A program made the position numbers and the translations under genes. Under the pieces are notes generated by a model that saw nothing but the letters and a program-made list of their open reading frames with translations, was not told the origin of the DNA and did not search any database. Below, piece by piece: positions 16,340 to 25,715 of a DNA stretch of 64,000 nt (position 1 is its first letter; each line of letters opens with the position of its first letter). Location of the stretch: assembly GCA_017412115.1 (NCBI GenBank), contig JAFPYR010000040.1, positions 29,586 to 93,585 of the forward strand. The letters run 5' to 3'. Origin of the DNA: Bacteroidales bacterium (GTDB lineage: Bacteria; Bacteroidota; Bacteroidia; Bacteroidales; UBA3824).

Positions 16340-19288
16340 ATGACTTCAAAAATAAAAAACATTTTTTTTGCATTGTGTCTTGCATTGTTTGCGATGACAC
16401 TTATATTTTCATGTGCGCAAATAGGTACTGTTTCGGGCGGTGATAAAGATACTGCCGCGCCTTACATCAAAAAAAGCCGTCCCGATATTTATTCGGCTCA
16501 ATTTGACGGCAAAAAAGTCAAAATAAAATTCAACGAATATTATTCGCTTGACAACGTGGAGCAAAAATTTTTGATGTCTCCGCCTCAGGATAGCGTTAAA
16601 CCCAAAATTAAAGTGAAGGGAAAATGGCTTTTTGTTAAGTTTAAAGAGCCTTTGAAGCCTGATACGACTTATACATTAAAGTTTTTTGACGCTGTAAAAG
16701 ATTACAACGAGGGTAATGTTATTGAGGATTTTGATTTTGTATTTTCAACGGGTTCCACTGTTGATACCTGTGCTGTTTCTGGTCAGGTTTTTGATGCTCA
16801 AACTCTTGAAAGACAAAAAGATATGTTAATCGGTCTTTACGGTGCGCAGACGGGTTTTTCGGATTCTGTTCCGATTAACAGAAAACCTGATTACATAACC
16901 CGTACCGATACGGCGGGACGTTTTAAAGTTGATAACATTATTCCGGGCGAATATATGGTTTTCGGACTTTCGGATATTAACGAAACGCAGCGTTTTGACC
17001 TTGAAAACGAGAAAATTGCGTTTTTGAAAACTAAAGTTACGGCAAAGGCTGAAAGAGTGAGAAAAATCGACTCACTTCCTGCAGGAACTATTCTTCACCT
17101 TGGCGAAAAAGGACACCGTATACTTGATACTATTCTTTCTGATACGGTTATTATTCAGGATTTGCTTTATACAACGCCTAACAACATAAAACTTTATAGT
17201 TTTGAGGAAGTTCATCTCGTTCAGTATATATCTGAAAGAACGAGGGATATGCGTTGTCGTGTAAAGTTGTACTTTAATAAAACGGTCGGAGAGGACTCCG
17301 TTTTGATAACATACGTTGATGATACTCTTAAAAGTCCTCAGATGATTTATGATTACAACAAAACGAGAGATTCTTTGATTGTTTGGTTTAAGGACACAGC
17401 CGATATTAACAACGATACTTTACAAATCCGTGTTACTTTTTCAACGCTTGACAGTCTAAAACGTCCTACGCTTGAGACTGATACTTTGAGCGTGAAATTC
17501 AATGCGAAAAAATTAGCAAAGTCGGAGAAAAAAGTAGATACTGGCATTGACAGCCTTCAGTTTAGGATTAAGAGTAATTTTAACGGTGATTTCGATATAA
17601 AAGGTTCGGTTAATATTCAAATTCCGATAATTTTGAACTCTGTTGATACTTCGCTTTTAAAACTTTATGAGGCGGTTGATAGCTCTTTTGTCGAGGATAT
17701 GAACAATAAGATTATCAAGGCTGTCCGTTTGGATTCTGCTTTTTACCGTGTGATTTTCAAACGTCCGATTTCGGGTGATATTGTTTTTTATCCGACTGAT
17801 TCTATTGTGTCAAAAGATTGGTACAAAGCAACTTATAATTCAACACGTGATACAGTTGATATTGAGGTTACGGATTCGGCGATGATAAGAAAATCTAAGT
17901 TTCAGAACCTTTTGAAGTATCATAACGAGTATTATTTGGGGCAGATGCAAAAAATCCGTGATTCAGTGCCGACGGTTATAATTCCTCAAAAAATTATTTC
18001 ATACAGCCGTCCTTCGAGAGATACGATTAAAGTTTTGTTGGAAAAATCTCCTAAACGCGGTGTTGAGGTTTCGCCCATTAATTTGGAAAAATTCCCTGAA
18101 AACGGTATTGAGGTTTTTCAAGATAGGGATAGAATTACGCTTTTGTTGAGAGATACTTCGGCAGTTTTCAAAGATACGTTGGTTTTGAAATTCAATTCTT
18201 ATGACCGTCAGATTTTCAACAAAAACAAAAAACTTGTTGATAAAATTTATAAAGATACACTTTTTGCAATTTATAAAATTCCGTTCCAAAGATTGGTTTC
18301 TAATGATCTGTCCGGAGAGGATACGATTAGATTTGTTTTTGAGAGAAAACTCAAAACAATTCCGAATCTTGGGCTAACCTCTTTCCCCGAAAAAGGAAAT
18401 TCATGGTATAGCGGTTTTCTCTCGCAAAGTAGAGATACTTTTTGCGCCGTAATCAACGATCCTCAGATTAAGAACTTAGATACTGTTAATTATACTATCA
18501 GTTATATGTCACTTACCAAAAAAGAGGTTGATACTTTGATTTGTGATACTTTGCGTTTTATTCCTCCTAAAGAAGATGTTTCGCAAAAAAATCAAGGCGG
18601 CCGCCGTCGTAAAAGTGATGCCGGAAGGGATTCAAAGCGTGAAAACGAAGAAAAGCAAAAAAATATGTATTCCGCTAACCTGCTTTTTGAAAAACATTAT
18701 ATTATGGAAAGGGATACGATGAATGCTAAAAATCTTGTTTTGAAATACGATTTTGAACCCGGCAAACAATATGTTTTGGAGGTTGATGATTCTACTTTCA
18801 ATTCGATTTATAATACGCCTAACCTTTATTTGAATTCAAAGGCAAAAATCCGTGAGCTTGATTACTACGGCACATTAACGGTAAATCTTATGAATTTGGG
18901 AGCGGTTGAAAATTATCCTGACCTTGATGAGGATTTGCCGCCGTTTGAAGAGCTTGATACTGCAAGGTCGCTCAGACGTAAAATCAATCCGAAAGATACG
19001 CTTCCAATTACTGAAAAACGCATTAAACAGGGTCAGGTAATAGTATGCCTTTGCAACGATAAAGGCGAAATTAAATACTCCAAAACGGCAAAAGAAGATT
19101 CTTCCGTTATGTTTGATTTTATTTTGCCGGGAGATTATCTTGTGAAAATTATTTGCGATAAAAATTCCAACGGGAAATGGGACACGGGTAAATATTTGGA
19201 AAATCTTTATCCCGAAAGAGTTTTTGAGTTTCCTAAAAAACAGACCGTTAAGTCGAAATGGGAAACCAAATTGAATTGGAAATTTTAG
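16340..19288 (+). CDS. Large lipoprotein with bacterial Ig-like domain (SbsA/Big_5 type)
   Basis: A 982-residue protein with a lipoprotein signal (LALFAMTLIFSC, lipidated Cys at about residue 25) followed by AQIGTVSGGDKDTAAPYI. The first ~110 residues after the Cys form a Big_5/SbsA-type Ig-like domain (VKIKFNEYYSLDNV ... WLFVKFKEPLKPDTTYTLKF ... FVFSTG). The rest is a long series of beta-strand-rich segments with repeated D-T/DTL motifs, a short Arg/Lys-rich linker (about 750-775), and a C-terminal beta domain ending LNWKF. This architecture is common in Bacteroidota outer-envelope lipoproteins of unknown function. A GH97 enzyme follows after 15 bases, so they may be coexpressed. Confidence 0.85.
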   Translation: MTSKIKNIFFALCLALFAMTLIFSCAQIGTVSGGDKDTAAPYIKKSRPDIYSAQFDGKKVKIKFNEYYSLDNVEQKFLMSPPQDSVKPKIKVKGKWLFVKFKEPLKPDTTYTLKFFDAVKDYNEGNVIEDFDFVFSTGSTVDTCAVSGQVFDAQTLERQKDMLIGLYGAQTGFSDSVPINRKPDYITRTDTAGRFKVDNIIPGEYMVFGLSDINETQRFDLENEKIAFLKTKVTAKAERVRKIDSLPAGTILHLGEKGHRILDTILSDTVIIQDLLYTTPNNIKLYSFEEVHLVQYISERTRDMRCRVKLYFNKTVGEDSVLITYVDDTLKSPQMIYDYNKTRDSLIVWFKDTADINNDTLQIRVTFSTLDSLKRPTLETDTLSVKFNAKKLAKSEKKVDTGIDSLQFRIKSNFNGDFDIKGSVNIQIPIILNSVDTSLLKLYEAVDSSFVEDMNNKIIKAVRLDSAFYRVIFKRPISGDIVFYPTDSIVSKDWYKATYNSTRDTVDIEVTDSAMIRKSKFQNLLKYHNEYYLGQMQKIRDSVPTVIIPQKIISYSRPSRDTIKVLLEKSPKRGVEVSPINLEKFPENGIEVFQDRDRITLLLRDTSAVFKDTLVLKFNSYDRQIFNKNKKLVDKIYKDTLFAIYKIPFQRLVSNDLSGEDTIRFVFERKLKTIPNLGLTSFPEKGNSWYSGFLSQSRDTFCAVINDPQIKNLDTVNYTISYMSLTKKEVDTLICDTLRFIPPKEDVSQKNQGGRRRKSDAGRDSKRENEEKQKNMYSANLLFEKHYIMERDTMNAKNLVLKYDFEPGKQYVLEVDDSTFNSIYNTPNLYLNSKAKIRELDYYGTLTVNLMNLGAVENYPDLDEDLPPFEELDTARSLRRKINPKDTLPITEKRIKQGQVIVCLCNDKGEIKYSKTAKEDSSVMFDFILPGDYLVKIICDKNSNGKWDTGKYLENLYPERVFEFPKKQTVKSKWETKLNWKF

Positions 19289-19303
19289 CTAAAAAAAATA
19301 TTT

Positions 19304-21181
19304 ATGAGCCGTGTTTTCTTGTTTTGGGTTTTAATGCTTTTTAGCGTGAATGTTTTTGCGCAAAAGATTATAACAGAGGCTTTTTCGCCTGATAAAAAAT
19401 ACAAATTAGAGGTTTTTTATCAGGATTCGCTTTTGAAATTTTCTCTGAAAGATACCAAAACTGATACGGCTTTGATTGCTCCTTCTCGGCTCGGTTTTTT
19501 GTTGGATACAGTTTTGAATTGCGTAACTTCAGCCGATACTCTTGTTAGTGTCAAGAAAAAGAAATATTCGGGATTTTTGGTTTCGGATTTTGCGGAAAGA
19601 AAAAAACAAGAAGATAAGTATTCGGCTTTAATATTGAGTTTTAAGTCCTCTGATATAAAGTATTGCGTTAATTTAAGAATTTATAACCGGGCTGTTGCCG
19701 TGAGTTATTCTTTTTTAGCGAAAAAATTATATCAAATCAAAAAGGATTTTACCGAGTTTAACCTTTCTCCCTTGAATTTTTATTATTACAGAGAATACCG
19801 TGTTGAAAGCGGATATTCTTTGGGCGAGGGCGATATGTTTGGTGCGATGACACCGGTTTTCATAAAAGACAACAATAGTGATTTTTCTGCTACAATCAAT
19901 GATGCTGCAAATTACGGCAGCTCCGATAAAATGCGTGTTGATTTGAGGAATAAAATATTTACTTTTTTAGGAGCTTTTGTAAAAGATACTTCTTTAGTTA
20001 CACCATGGCGTTATATCGTTTTTGCAGATACGCCGACGGAAATGATTGAAAACAAATATGTTATTTATTCGCTAAATTTTCCTAACAAAAGAGATACTTT
20101 TGACTATTCTTGGCTTAAGGCGGGGACGGCTTTCCGTTATCCTGAAAACCAATATTCATGGGAGAGAATAAAACAATGTGTAGATTTTTGTGATAAAAAT
20201 CAAATCAAGTATCTTCATTTTGATGCCGGTTGGTACGGTTTCGGTTATAATCACGAGAATGATAAAAATTCCGATCCTATGCGTCCCGTTAAGGGTTTTG
20301 ATGTTAAGAAAACCGTTGATTATGCCCGTGAAAAAAATGTCGGAATAGTGCTTTATGTCAATCAGATGGCTTGGCGTATTTATAATAACGATGCTATTTT
20401 GGATACTTTTGCGGTTTGGGGCATCAAAGGCATAAAACTTGGGTTTATGTCTTCAAGGAGTGCCCGTGCGCTTTCTGATGTTTATACAATCGTTCAAAAG
20501 GCTGCTCAGCGAAAAATTTTTGTAAACGTTCATGACGAAATGCGCCCAACGGGGACGGAAGCCGTTTTCAAAAATCTTTTTACGATGGAGGGTATCAGAG
20601 GCAACGAACATATTGATAATACTTCGTATCATACTATGCTTCTGCCTTTTACGCGGTTTATGGCGGGTGCGGCTGATTATACTTTTTGTTATCCGGGTTA
20701 TCCGAGGGAGCTCAACGGCAAACTTAACGAGATGCGGACAACGAAGGGACATCAAATGGCTCTTTCCGTGATATTTTTTTCACCGCTACAAAATATTTTG
20801 TGGTACGGAAAGCCGGAAATGTATCAAAAGGAAAACGAAATCGAATTTTTTAAAAATTTGCCTACCGTTTGGGACGATTTTAGAATTATCGACGGTAAAC
20901 CCTCAAATTATTTCGCTATTGCAAGACGCAGCGCAGAAAAATGGTATTTTGCCGTTGCAACAGCTTTTAAACGTGATTTTGAATTGCCTCTTAATTTTTT
21001 GGGCAAAAAAGAAAAATACACCGCTAAAATTTTTGAAGATGCTCCGAAATCTGGAGTTATGATTAAGGAGATTGAGGATTTAAGCGGTATTAACTCTTTG
21101 AATTTCAAATTAACGGCAAACGGCGGGGCTACCGTTATTTTCGATAGTAAACCCCGCCGCTTAAAGAACAAAAAAAACTAA
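19304..21181 (+). CDS. Glycoside hydrolase family 97 (SusB-like alpha-glucosidase/galactosidase family)
   Basis: A 625-residue secreted enzyme with a signal peptide (residues 1-19, ending NVFA). It has the GH97 beta-sandwich N-domain and a TIM barrel with TAFRYPENQYSWE, YLHFDAGWYGFG, WGIKGIKLGFM, NVHDEMRPTG and MEGIRGNE. In retaining GH97 members the strand-4 motif is K-V-D-F with an Asp nucleophile. Here it reads KLGFM, with Gly in that place, and an acidic pair (HDE) precedes RPTG, which points to the inverting (SusB-like) group. Substrate specificity cannot be assigned. No SusC/SusD pair is nearby, so it is not in an obvious polysaccharide-utilisation locus. Confidence 0.88.
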   Translation: MSRVFLFWVLMLFSVNVFAQKIITEAFSPDKKYKLEVFYQDSLLKFSLKDTKTDTALIAPSRLGFLLDTVLNCVTSADTLVSVKKKKYSGFLVSDFAERKKQEDKYSALILSFKSSDIKYCVNLRIYNRAVAVSYSFLAKKLYQIKKDFTEFNLSPLNFYYYREYRVESGYSLGEGDMFGAMTPVFIKDNNSDFSATINDAANYGSSDKMRVDLRNKIFTFLGAFVKDTSLVTPWRYIVFADTPTEMIENKYVIYSLNFPNKRDTFDYSWLKAGTAFRYPENQYSWERIKQCVDFCDKNQIKYLHFDAGWYGFGYNHENDKNSDPMRPVKGFDVKKTVDYAREKNVGIVLYVNQMAWRIYNNDAILDTFAVWGIKGIKLGFMSSRSARALSDVYTIVQKAAQRKIFVNVHDEMRPTGTEAVFKNLFTMEGIRGNEHIDNTSYHTMLLPFTRFMAGAADYTFCYPGYPRELNGKLNEMRTTKGHQMALSVIFFSPLQNILWYGKPEMYQKENEIEFFKNLPTVWDDFRIIDGKPSNYFAIARRSAEKWYFAVATAFKRDFELPLNFLGKKEKYTAKIFEDAPKSGVMIKEIEDLSGINSLNFKLTANGGATVIFDSKPRRLKNKKN

Positions 21182-21417
21182 ATTTCAGTTATGCTTACCG
21201 CCTTAAAACCGTCTTGGTTTTTGGCTTTGTCAAATGCGCTGACAAATTCGCCTTTTACGGTGGCATTATCTTTTATTCCGCTTTCTGCCAATAATTTAGC
21301 CGGAATGAAAATCGCAGCTCCGTTAAAATTTACAAAGCCGTAACCGTTTTCTGAAACGATTAATTTTCCGGCAAAAGGAAATGCTTCTTCCTTTTCGTTA
21401 TGTTTCTTTTTTTTCAT
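21178..21417 (-). CDS. Small cold-shock/OB-fold-like RNA-binding protein
   Basis: A 79-residue protein with a basic N-terminus (MKKKKHNEKEE) followed by an OB-fold of the type found in the RNase R/RNase II cold-shock domains: FAGKLIVSENGYGFVNFNGAAIFIPAKLLAESGIKDNATVKGEF. The GYGFV and IFIP strands are the RNA-contacting elements in that family. No nuclease domain follows. It lies 24 bases downstream of the nucleoside-kinase gene on the same strand and overlaps the convergent GH97 by 4 bases. A role in RNA binding is inferred from the fold only. Confidence 0.75.
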   Translation of the reverse strand: MKKKKHNEKEEAFPFAGKLIVSENGYGFVNFNGAAIFIPAKLLAESGIKDNATVKGEFVSAFDKAKNQDGFKAVSITEI

Positions 21418-21441
21418 ATGATTGTTTTAAAAAGTTTTTTT

Positions 21442-23118
21442 TTAATAATGGAACGAACTGCCCGTTAAAAATTCCCTTAAAATTGATGTCGGTGGAATTT
21501 CGTTGTCGGGAAATTCTTTGAAATATGATAAAAATTTTATAAGTCTTTGTGCTTCAGCGTATTCGGGAGTACGCTCCGAAACGTTTTGTAACAGAGGTTC
21601 TGCATAAACCTTTATAACGCCTAACTCATACGGCAGTGCGGAGTTGAACATAACGTCAGCCTCTTCCTGAAACGGAAAAATATTTTTGTTTTCGCCCCGT
21701 CTTACGCTCGGCCAACGTTTTATTGTTTCCTCTGCCGAATAATGTCTGTAACGGAAATCCCTGATTATACGCCTTAAAAGTCTGTTGTCGGTGGTCGGAA
21801 TGCGGTTGTGAGAGTCGATTCCGATAGGCGTTAAAGCCGAAACATAGATTTTAAATTTTTTGTCAGCGGGAATCATCTGACTCAATGTCGGATTCAGACC
21901 GTGAATACCTTCAACGACGAAAACGGTTTTTTCGTCTGCCGTCATCGTTTCGCCTTTGTATTCGCGTTTTCCCGTCTGAAAATTATATGTCGGCATTTTA
22001 ACGGTTTCTCCGTTCATCATCGCCAAAATATCTTCGTTAAATTGTTTATAATCAACGGCTTCGAGAGCTTCGAAATCATATTCGCCTTTCTCGTCCCTCG
22101 GTGTATTTTCTCTATTGACGAAATAATTATCCAAAGATATTTGCACAGGTTTCAATCCCGCAACCCTTAACTGAATGCACAGACGTTTTGATGTCGTGGT
22201 TTTGCCCGAAGACGAAGGACCGGCGATTAAAACCAATTTTACATTGCCTTTTTGTTTGATTAAATCGGCGATTTGAGCGATTTTTTTCTCGTGCAATGCC
22301 TCGGCTACTTTTATAATTTCGCCGGAATAACCCTCTTTAACAGCTTTGTTGAGGGTATTAACGGTGGAGATTCCCAAAAGTTTGCCCCAAGATTTGTATT
22401 CGCGGAAAACTTCAAAAAGTTTGTCTTGTTTTTCGAGCGGAAGAATTTCCATGGTCTTGAAATTCGTGGGAAATCTTAGCAGCAAGCCGTCATAATACGG
22501 TATTAAATCAAAGACACTCAGATATTTAGTAGAAGGAACAAGATACGAGGTGTAATAATCCTGAAAACCGTCAATCGAATAAACTGAGGAGAAAAATCTG
22601 CCTCTGTCCTCAAAAAGTTTTACCCTTTCTTCCATGCCCTGCGCTTTGAAAATTTCAGCGGCTTTGGTTGAAAGAATTTCTTTTCTTTCAATCGGGAGGT
22701 CTACTTTTACGAGTTGAATCATACGGGCTTTTACCTTTGATACTAATTCTTCGTCAGGTTTTACCTCGTGTCCTTCTTGATCGGAAATTTCGCAGTAAAA
22801 ACCTTTGCTGATACTATGATCGATGATGACTTTGAGCGTAGGAGCTATGTCATGAAAGGCTTTTACCAACAAAAAACACAAAGAACGCTGATACATTTTT
22901 TGACCTTCGGCAGATTCAATGTCAAAAAACTTTATGACTTTGGGTTTGAAAAGCGAATAATCAAGTTCTTTGATTTTGTTGTTAACAAAGGCTCCGATTA
23001 GGGGTTTGTCGAGCGTAATATTCTGATCCTCTGCAATATCTTTTAACGGTGTACCAACGGGATACTGTTTGGTAACATCGGTATTAATACAATATATGTC
23101 CAAAAGTTTTTTATCCAT
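21442..23118 (-). CDS. Uridine kinase-like nucleoside kinase with TGS/ThrRS-like N-domain
   Basis: A 558-residue protein. Residues 1-60 are a TGS-like domain (YPVGTPLKDIAEDQNI). Residues 60-200 resemble the ThrRS/AlaRS second additional domain (HSISKGFYCEISD). The C-terminal part, from about residue 280, is a P-loop kinase of the uridine-kinase type with AGPSSSGKTTTSKR, SLDNYFVNRENTPRDE, MPTYNFQTGKR, VVEGIHGLNP and RLLRRIIRD. The kinase would phosphorylate a nucleoside; the synthetase-like N-part presumably adds regulation or RNA binding. This domain combination is well known in Bacteroidota and Firmicutes. The CSD-like gene follows it. Confidence 0.88.
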   Translation of the reverse strand: MDKKLLDIYCINTDVTKQYPVGTPLKDIAEDQNITLDKPLIGAFVNNKIKELDYSLFKPKVIKFFDIESAEGQKMYQRSLCFLLVKAFHDIAPTLKVIIDHSISKGFYCEISDQEGHEVKPDEELVSKVKARMIQLVKVDLPIERKEILSTKAAEIFKAQGMEERVKLFEDRGRFFSSVYSIDGFQDYYTSYLVPSTKYLSVFDLIPYYDGLLLRFPTNFKTMEILPLEKQDKLFEVFREYKSWGKLLGISTVNTLNKAVKEGYSGEIIKVAEALHEKKIAQIADLIKQKGNVKLVLIAGPSSSGKTTTSKRLCIQLRVAGLKPVQISLDNYFVNRENTPRDEKGEYDFEALEAVDYKQFNEDILAMMNGETVKMPTYNFQTGKREYKGETMTADEKTVFVVEGIHGLNPTLSQMIPADKKFKIYVSALTPIGIDSHNRIPTTDNRLLRRIIRDFRYRHYSAEETIKRWPSVRRGENKNIFPFQEEADVMFNSALPYELGVIKVYAEPLLQNVSERTPEYAEAQRLIKFLSYFKEFPDNEIPPTSILREFLTGSSFHY

Positions 23119-23180
23119 ATAGTTTTTGTTTTTAGTTTTTTAAAAGTAGTGATTTTTAACGGATTTTAAAAGTTAATTTT

Positions 23181-23891
23181 TTATAAAACGGTTTCCTTAA
23201 AAAATATCTCTCTGTAATATTCAATTCCGTTTTTGTTGATATTTTTTAGGAACGTTTTGCACATCGGGTAAAACTGCCAAAGCGAAACCAAAGCGGCTAT
23301 CAGAGCGCAAATTACCGTTACGAGAATATCAAGCGAATTTATTACGAGTTCGTGAGTTGCCACAACGCCGACCCATTTTAGAAATTGACGGATAAAAGTC
23401 ATAACGGCAAGTCTAAAGGGCGATTTTGTGAAAATTAGACTTATGGATTTTCTGATGATAAAACTGCCTGCCGTTTTGAGTTTGTTTTTGACGCTGCCGT
23501 TCATATCAAACATTGCCTCGGTCTGAAGCCATAACAAAAATTTTCCGTTAGTTTTTCCTATCGTTTGGTTTGTCCTTAAATCTTTTTCTTGATAAATGTA
23601 CATAACTTTCTGTTGTACAATATTTAAGAAAATCTGAAATTGTAAAAAGTCCAAAACGGCTAACGTTATCGAAATATATACTTGTAGCGGCAAAGTCGCC
23701 AAAAAAGTAAGTATGACGGAAACAAAAGTGCAAAAATTAATGATTTTTTTGCATTTTTTCCGCTTTTCTTCTGTTGATAAATTTTCAAAATTATTCCCTT
23801 TTGTAAATTTTTCATAATCTACACAAGAGATTTTCATCTTGAAAATTAGGATTAAAAACTCGTTGTATATGTCTAAAATTTTTTTCAGCAT
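23181..23891 (-). CDS. Hypothetical multi-helix membrane protein
   Basis: A 236-residue protein from ATG 23891 (the in-frame TTG at 23912 is not used). It has hydrophobic segments near the N-terminus (KILDIYNEFLILIF), at about residues 55-90 (a helical pair) and near 190-215 (LVINSLDILVTVICALIAALVSLW), separated by a charged loop. I do not recognise the family and see no motifs. It is 62 bp upstream of the nucleoside kinase on the same strand and divergent from the glycosyltransferases. Confidence 0.65.
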   Translation of the reverse strand: MLKKILDIYNEFLILIFKMKISCVDYEKFTKGNNFENLSTEEKRKKCKKIINFCTFVSVILTFLATLPLQVYISITLAVLDFLQFQIFLNIVQQKVMYIYQEKDLRTNQTIGKTNGKFLLWLQTEAMFDMNGSVKNKLKTAGSFIIRKSISLIFTKSPFRLAVMTFIRQFLKWVGVVATHELVINSLDILVTVICALIAALVSLWQFYPMCKTFLKNINKNGIEYYREIFFKETVL

Positions 23892-23941
23892 AATCAGCGG
23901 TAAAAATAACAAAATCCGTGCAAATAGCGCAATATTTTTTT

Positions 23942-23949
23942 TAACTTTG
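23942..23949 (+). promoter_or_regulatory. -7 box TAACTTTG upstream of the glycosyltransferase pair
   Basis: Exact TAnnTTTG match, 24 bases before the ATG at 23974. Confidence 0.55.
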
Positions 23950-23973
23950 CACTGAAAAATTTTTTAAGAAAAA

Positions 23974-24885
23974 ATGTTTGCACCCGTTGTAATCTTTGCC
24001 TTCCAAAGGCCGGAACATTTGGAAAAACTCGTGAAAAGTCTTCTTTTGAATAAGGAGGCTTCTCAAACGGATTTAATACTTTTTTGCGATGGTAAAAAGT
24101 CTGATAGTCAGATTGTTAATATAGAAAAAATAAAAGATTTTTCAAATAGAATTTCGGGGTTTAGGTCCGTGAAAAAAGTTTTCCGCCCTGAAAATTTCGG
24201 TCTTGCAAAAAATATTATCAGCGGTCTCAACTATGTTTTCTTGGAATATTCTTCCGTGATAGTTTTGGAAGAGGATTTAATTGTGACGCAGAATTTTTTG
24301 AATTATATGAATTCGGCGTTGAATTTTTATAAAGACAAAAACGTTTTTTCTGTTGCCGGTTATACGCCTAATGTTGAACTTCCTGAAAATTACGAATTTA
24401 CAACTTTCCCGATAATGCGAAACTGCTCTTGGGGGTGGGCAACATGGAAAGATCGTTGGCTGAAGGTCGATTTTGAAGTCTCTGATTTTAAGGAATTTAT
24501 CCGTGATGAAAATCAGCGTGAAAGGTTTAACGCTTCGGGTTCGGATTTAACGATGATGCTCTTGAAACAACAACTCGGAATAATTAATTCTTGGTCTGTA
24601 AGATTCTGTTATTCAGGTTTTAAGGCGGGAATGCCGACAATTTATCCAAGGAAATCCTTTGTTATCAACAACGGTGCTGACGGCTCGGGGACGAATGTCG
24701 GTTCAACAGAGAAATATGATACCGAGATTTTTGAAAACGTTACGGATTTTAATTTTTCGCCCGATTTGTCAATAAACGAAAAAATCCTGCATTCTTTTAA
24801 GAAAGCATACGATTGTTCGCTTTTTAGACGTGTTATAAATTATTGGAAACTAAAACGTTACTTAAAATCATGTTCGCTTACGTAA
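23974..24885 (+). CDS. GT-A fold glycosyltransferase
   Basis: A 303-residue cytoplasmic glycosyltransferase-like protein. The N-terminal part (VVIFAFQRPEHLEKLVKSLL) and the acidic motif VLEEDLIVTQNFLNYM (about residues 98-112) give the GT-A nucleotide-sugar fold with an EED-type metal site. SWGWATWKDRW in the middle is typical of the group that includes eukaryotic GNT-I-like transferases. The acceptor and sugar are unknown. It overlaps the next glycosyltransferase by 16 bases, so the two likely act in the same surface-glycan pathway. The other envelope-lipid genes nearby (LptF-like, GlsA/B) are on the opposite strand. Confidence 0.82.
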   Translation: MFAPVVIFAFQRPEHLEKLVKSLLLNKEASQTDLILFCDGKKSDSQIVNIEKIKDFSNRISGFRSVKKVFRPENFGLAKNIISGLNYVFLEYSSVIVLEEDLIVTQNFLNYMNSALNFYKDKNVFSVAGYTPNVELPENYEFTTFPIMRNCSWGWATWKDRWLKVDFEVSDFKEFIRDENQRERFNASGSDLTMMLLKQQLGIINSWSVRFCYSGFKAGMPTIYPRKSFVINNGADGSGTNVGSTEKYDTEIFENVTDFNFSPDLSINEKILHSFKKAYDCSLFRRVINYWKLKRYLKSCSLT

Positions 24886-25715
24886 TTCTTCATTACCGCA
24901 CTTTGGAAATTACAAAACAATGCGTGGAAAAGCTTATGAGACTTTTTCCAAAAAGCAAAATCGTTGTCGTTGATAATTTTAGCAATGACGGCAGTTTTGA
25001 GGTTTTGAGTACGCTTTACAATGGTTTTGAAAATTTTCACATTATTCAAAACAATCAGAATCTCGGTTTTGCTAAAGGTAACAATTCAGGTTATAGTTTC
25101 GTTAAAAATAATTATAACGCTGATTTTGTGGTTGTTATGAATAACGATGTTTTTATTAACGATGAAAATTTTGAGAGCATAATTTCTGATTTTTATTCTC
25201 AACATCATTTTGCTATTATCGGTCCTGACATTTTAACGCCGGAGAATAAGCATCAAAATCCTTTGTTGAAAGAATCGTTTTCTTCTTTTAGACTTTTTAA
25301 ACAGATAGTTATTGACAGTTTTCGTTTAATGTTTTTGAAAATCGGTTTGTTTGAAAAGAAAATTCTGAAAACTTATTCTGACACAAGTTGTTCATATAAG
25401 AAAACGGATTTTTTGCCGCAAATTTATGAAAACTGTGTTTTGCACGGTTCATGCGTTATTTTTACTAAAAAATGGATTGAAAATGAGAGTTTTGTGTTTT
25501 TGCCCCTGACTTTTCTTTACGGTGAGGAAATCCTTTTGGCGGATTATGCTCGAAAAAAAGGTTATCAAACGGGAATTTGTCCTTTTGCCCAAGTTCTTCA
25601 TCTCGGGGGAAAATCCACTTTGCTTGACTTTAACGACAAGCAAAAGCAGATTTTTAAAACCAAGATGACCATTAAAGCATTTCTTTTGATTATAAAACAA
25701 AGATTTATTTGTTGA
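24870..25715 (+). CDS. Family 2 glycosyltransferase
   Basis: A 281-residue protein from ATG 24870; an earlier in-frame TTG lies deeper in the preceding gene. GT2 features are [44 protein letters not shown] and the metal-binding [11 protein letters not shown] (about residues 85-95). These fit rhamnosyltransferase-like GT2 enzymes. A late [21 protein letters not shown] segment is the acceptor-side motif. The 3' end overlaps convergent ribBA by 11 bases. No membrane helix is evident. The sugar transferred cannot be told. Confidence 0.86.
   Translation: MFAYVILHYRTLEITKQCVEKLMRLFPKSKIVVVDNFSNDGSFEVLSTLYNGFENFHIIQNNQNLGFAKGNNSGYSFVKNNYNADFVVVMNNDVFINDENFESIISDFYSQHHFAIIGPDILTPENKHQNPLLKESFSSFRLFKQIVIDSFRLMFLKIGLFEKKILKTYSDTSCSYKKTDFLPQIYENCVLHGSCVIFTKKWIENESFVFLPLTFLYGEEILLADYARKKGYQTGICPFAQVLHLGGKSTLLDFNDKQKQIFKTKMTIKAFLLIIKQRFIC

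Noticed and set aside
16302..16400. N-terminal extension of the hypothetical gene to 16400
   Set aside because: It would run through the divergent promoter and the lipoprotein start; ATG 16301 fits better.
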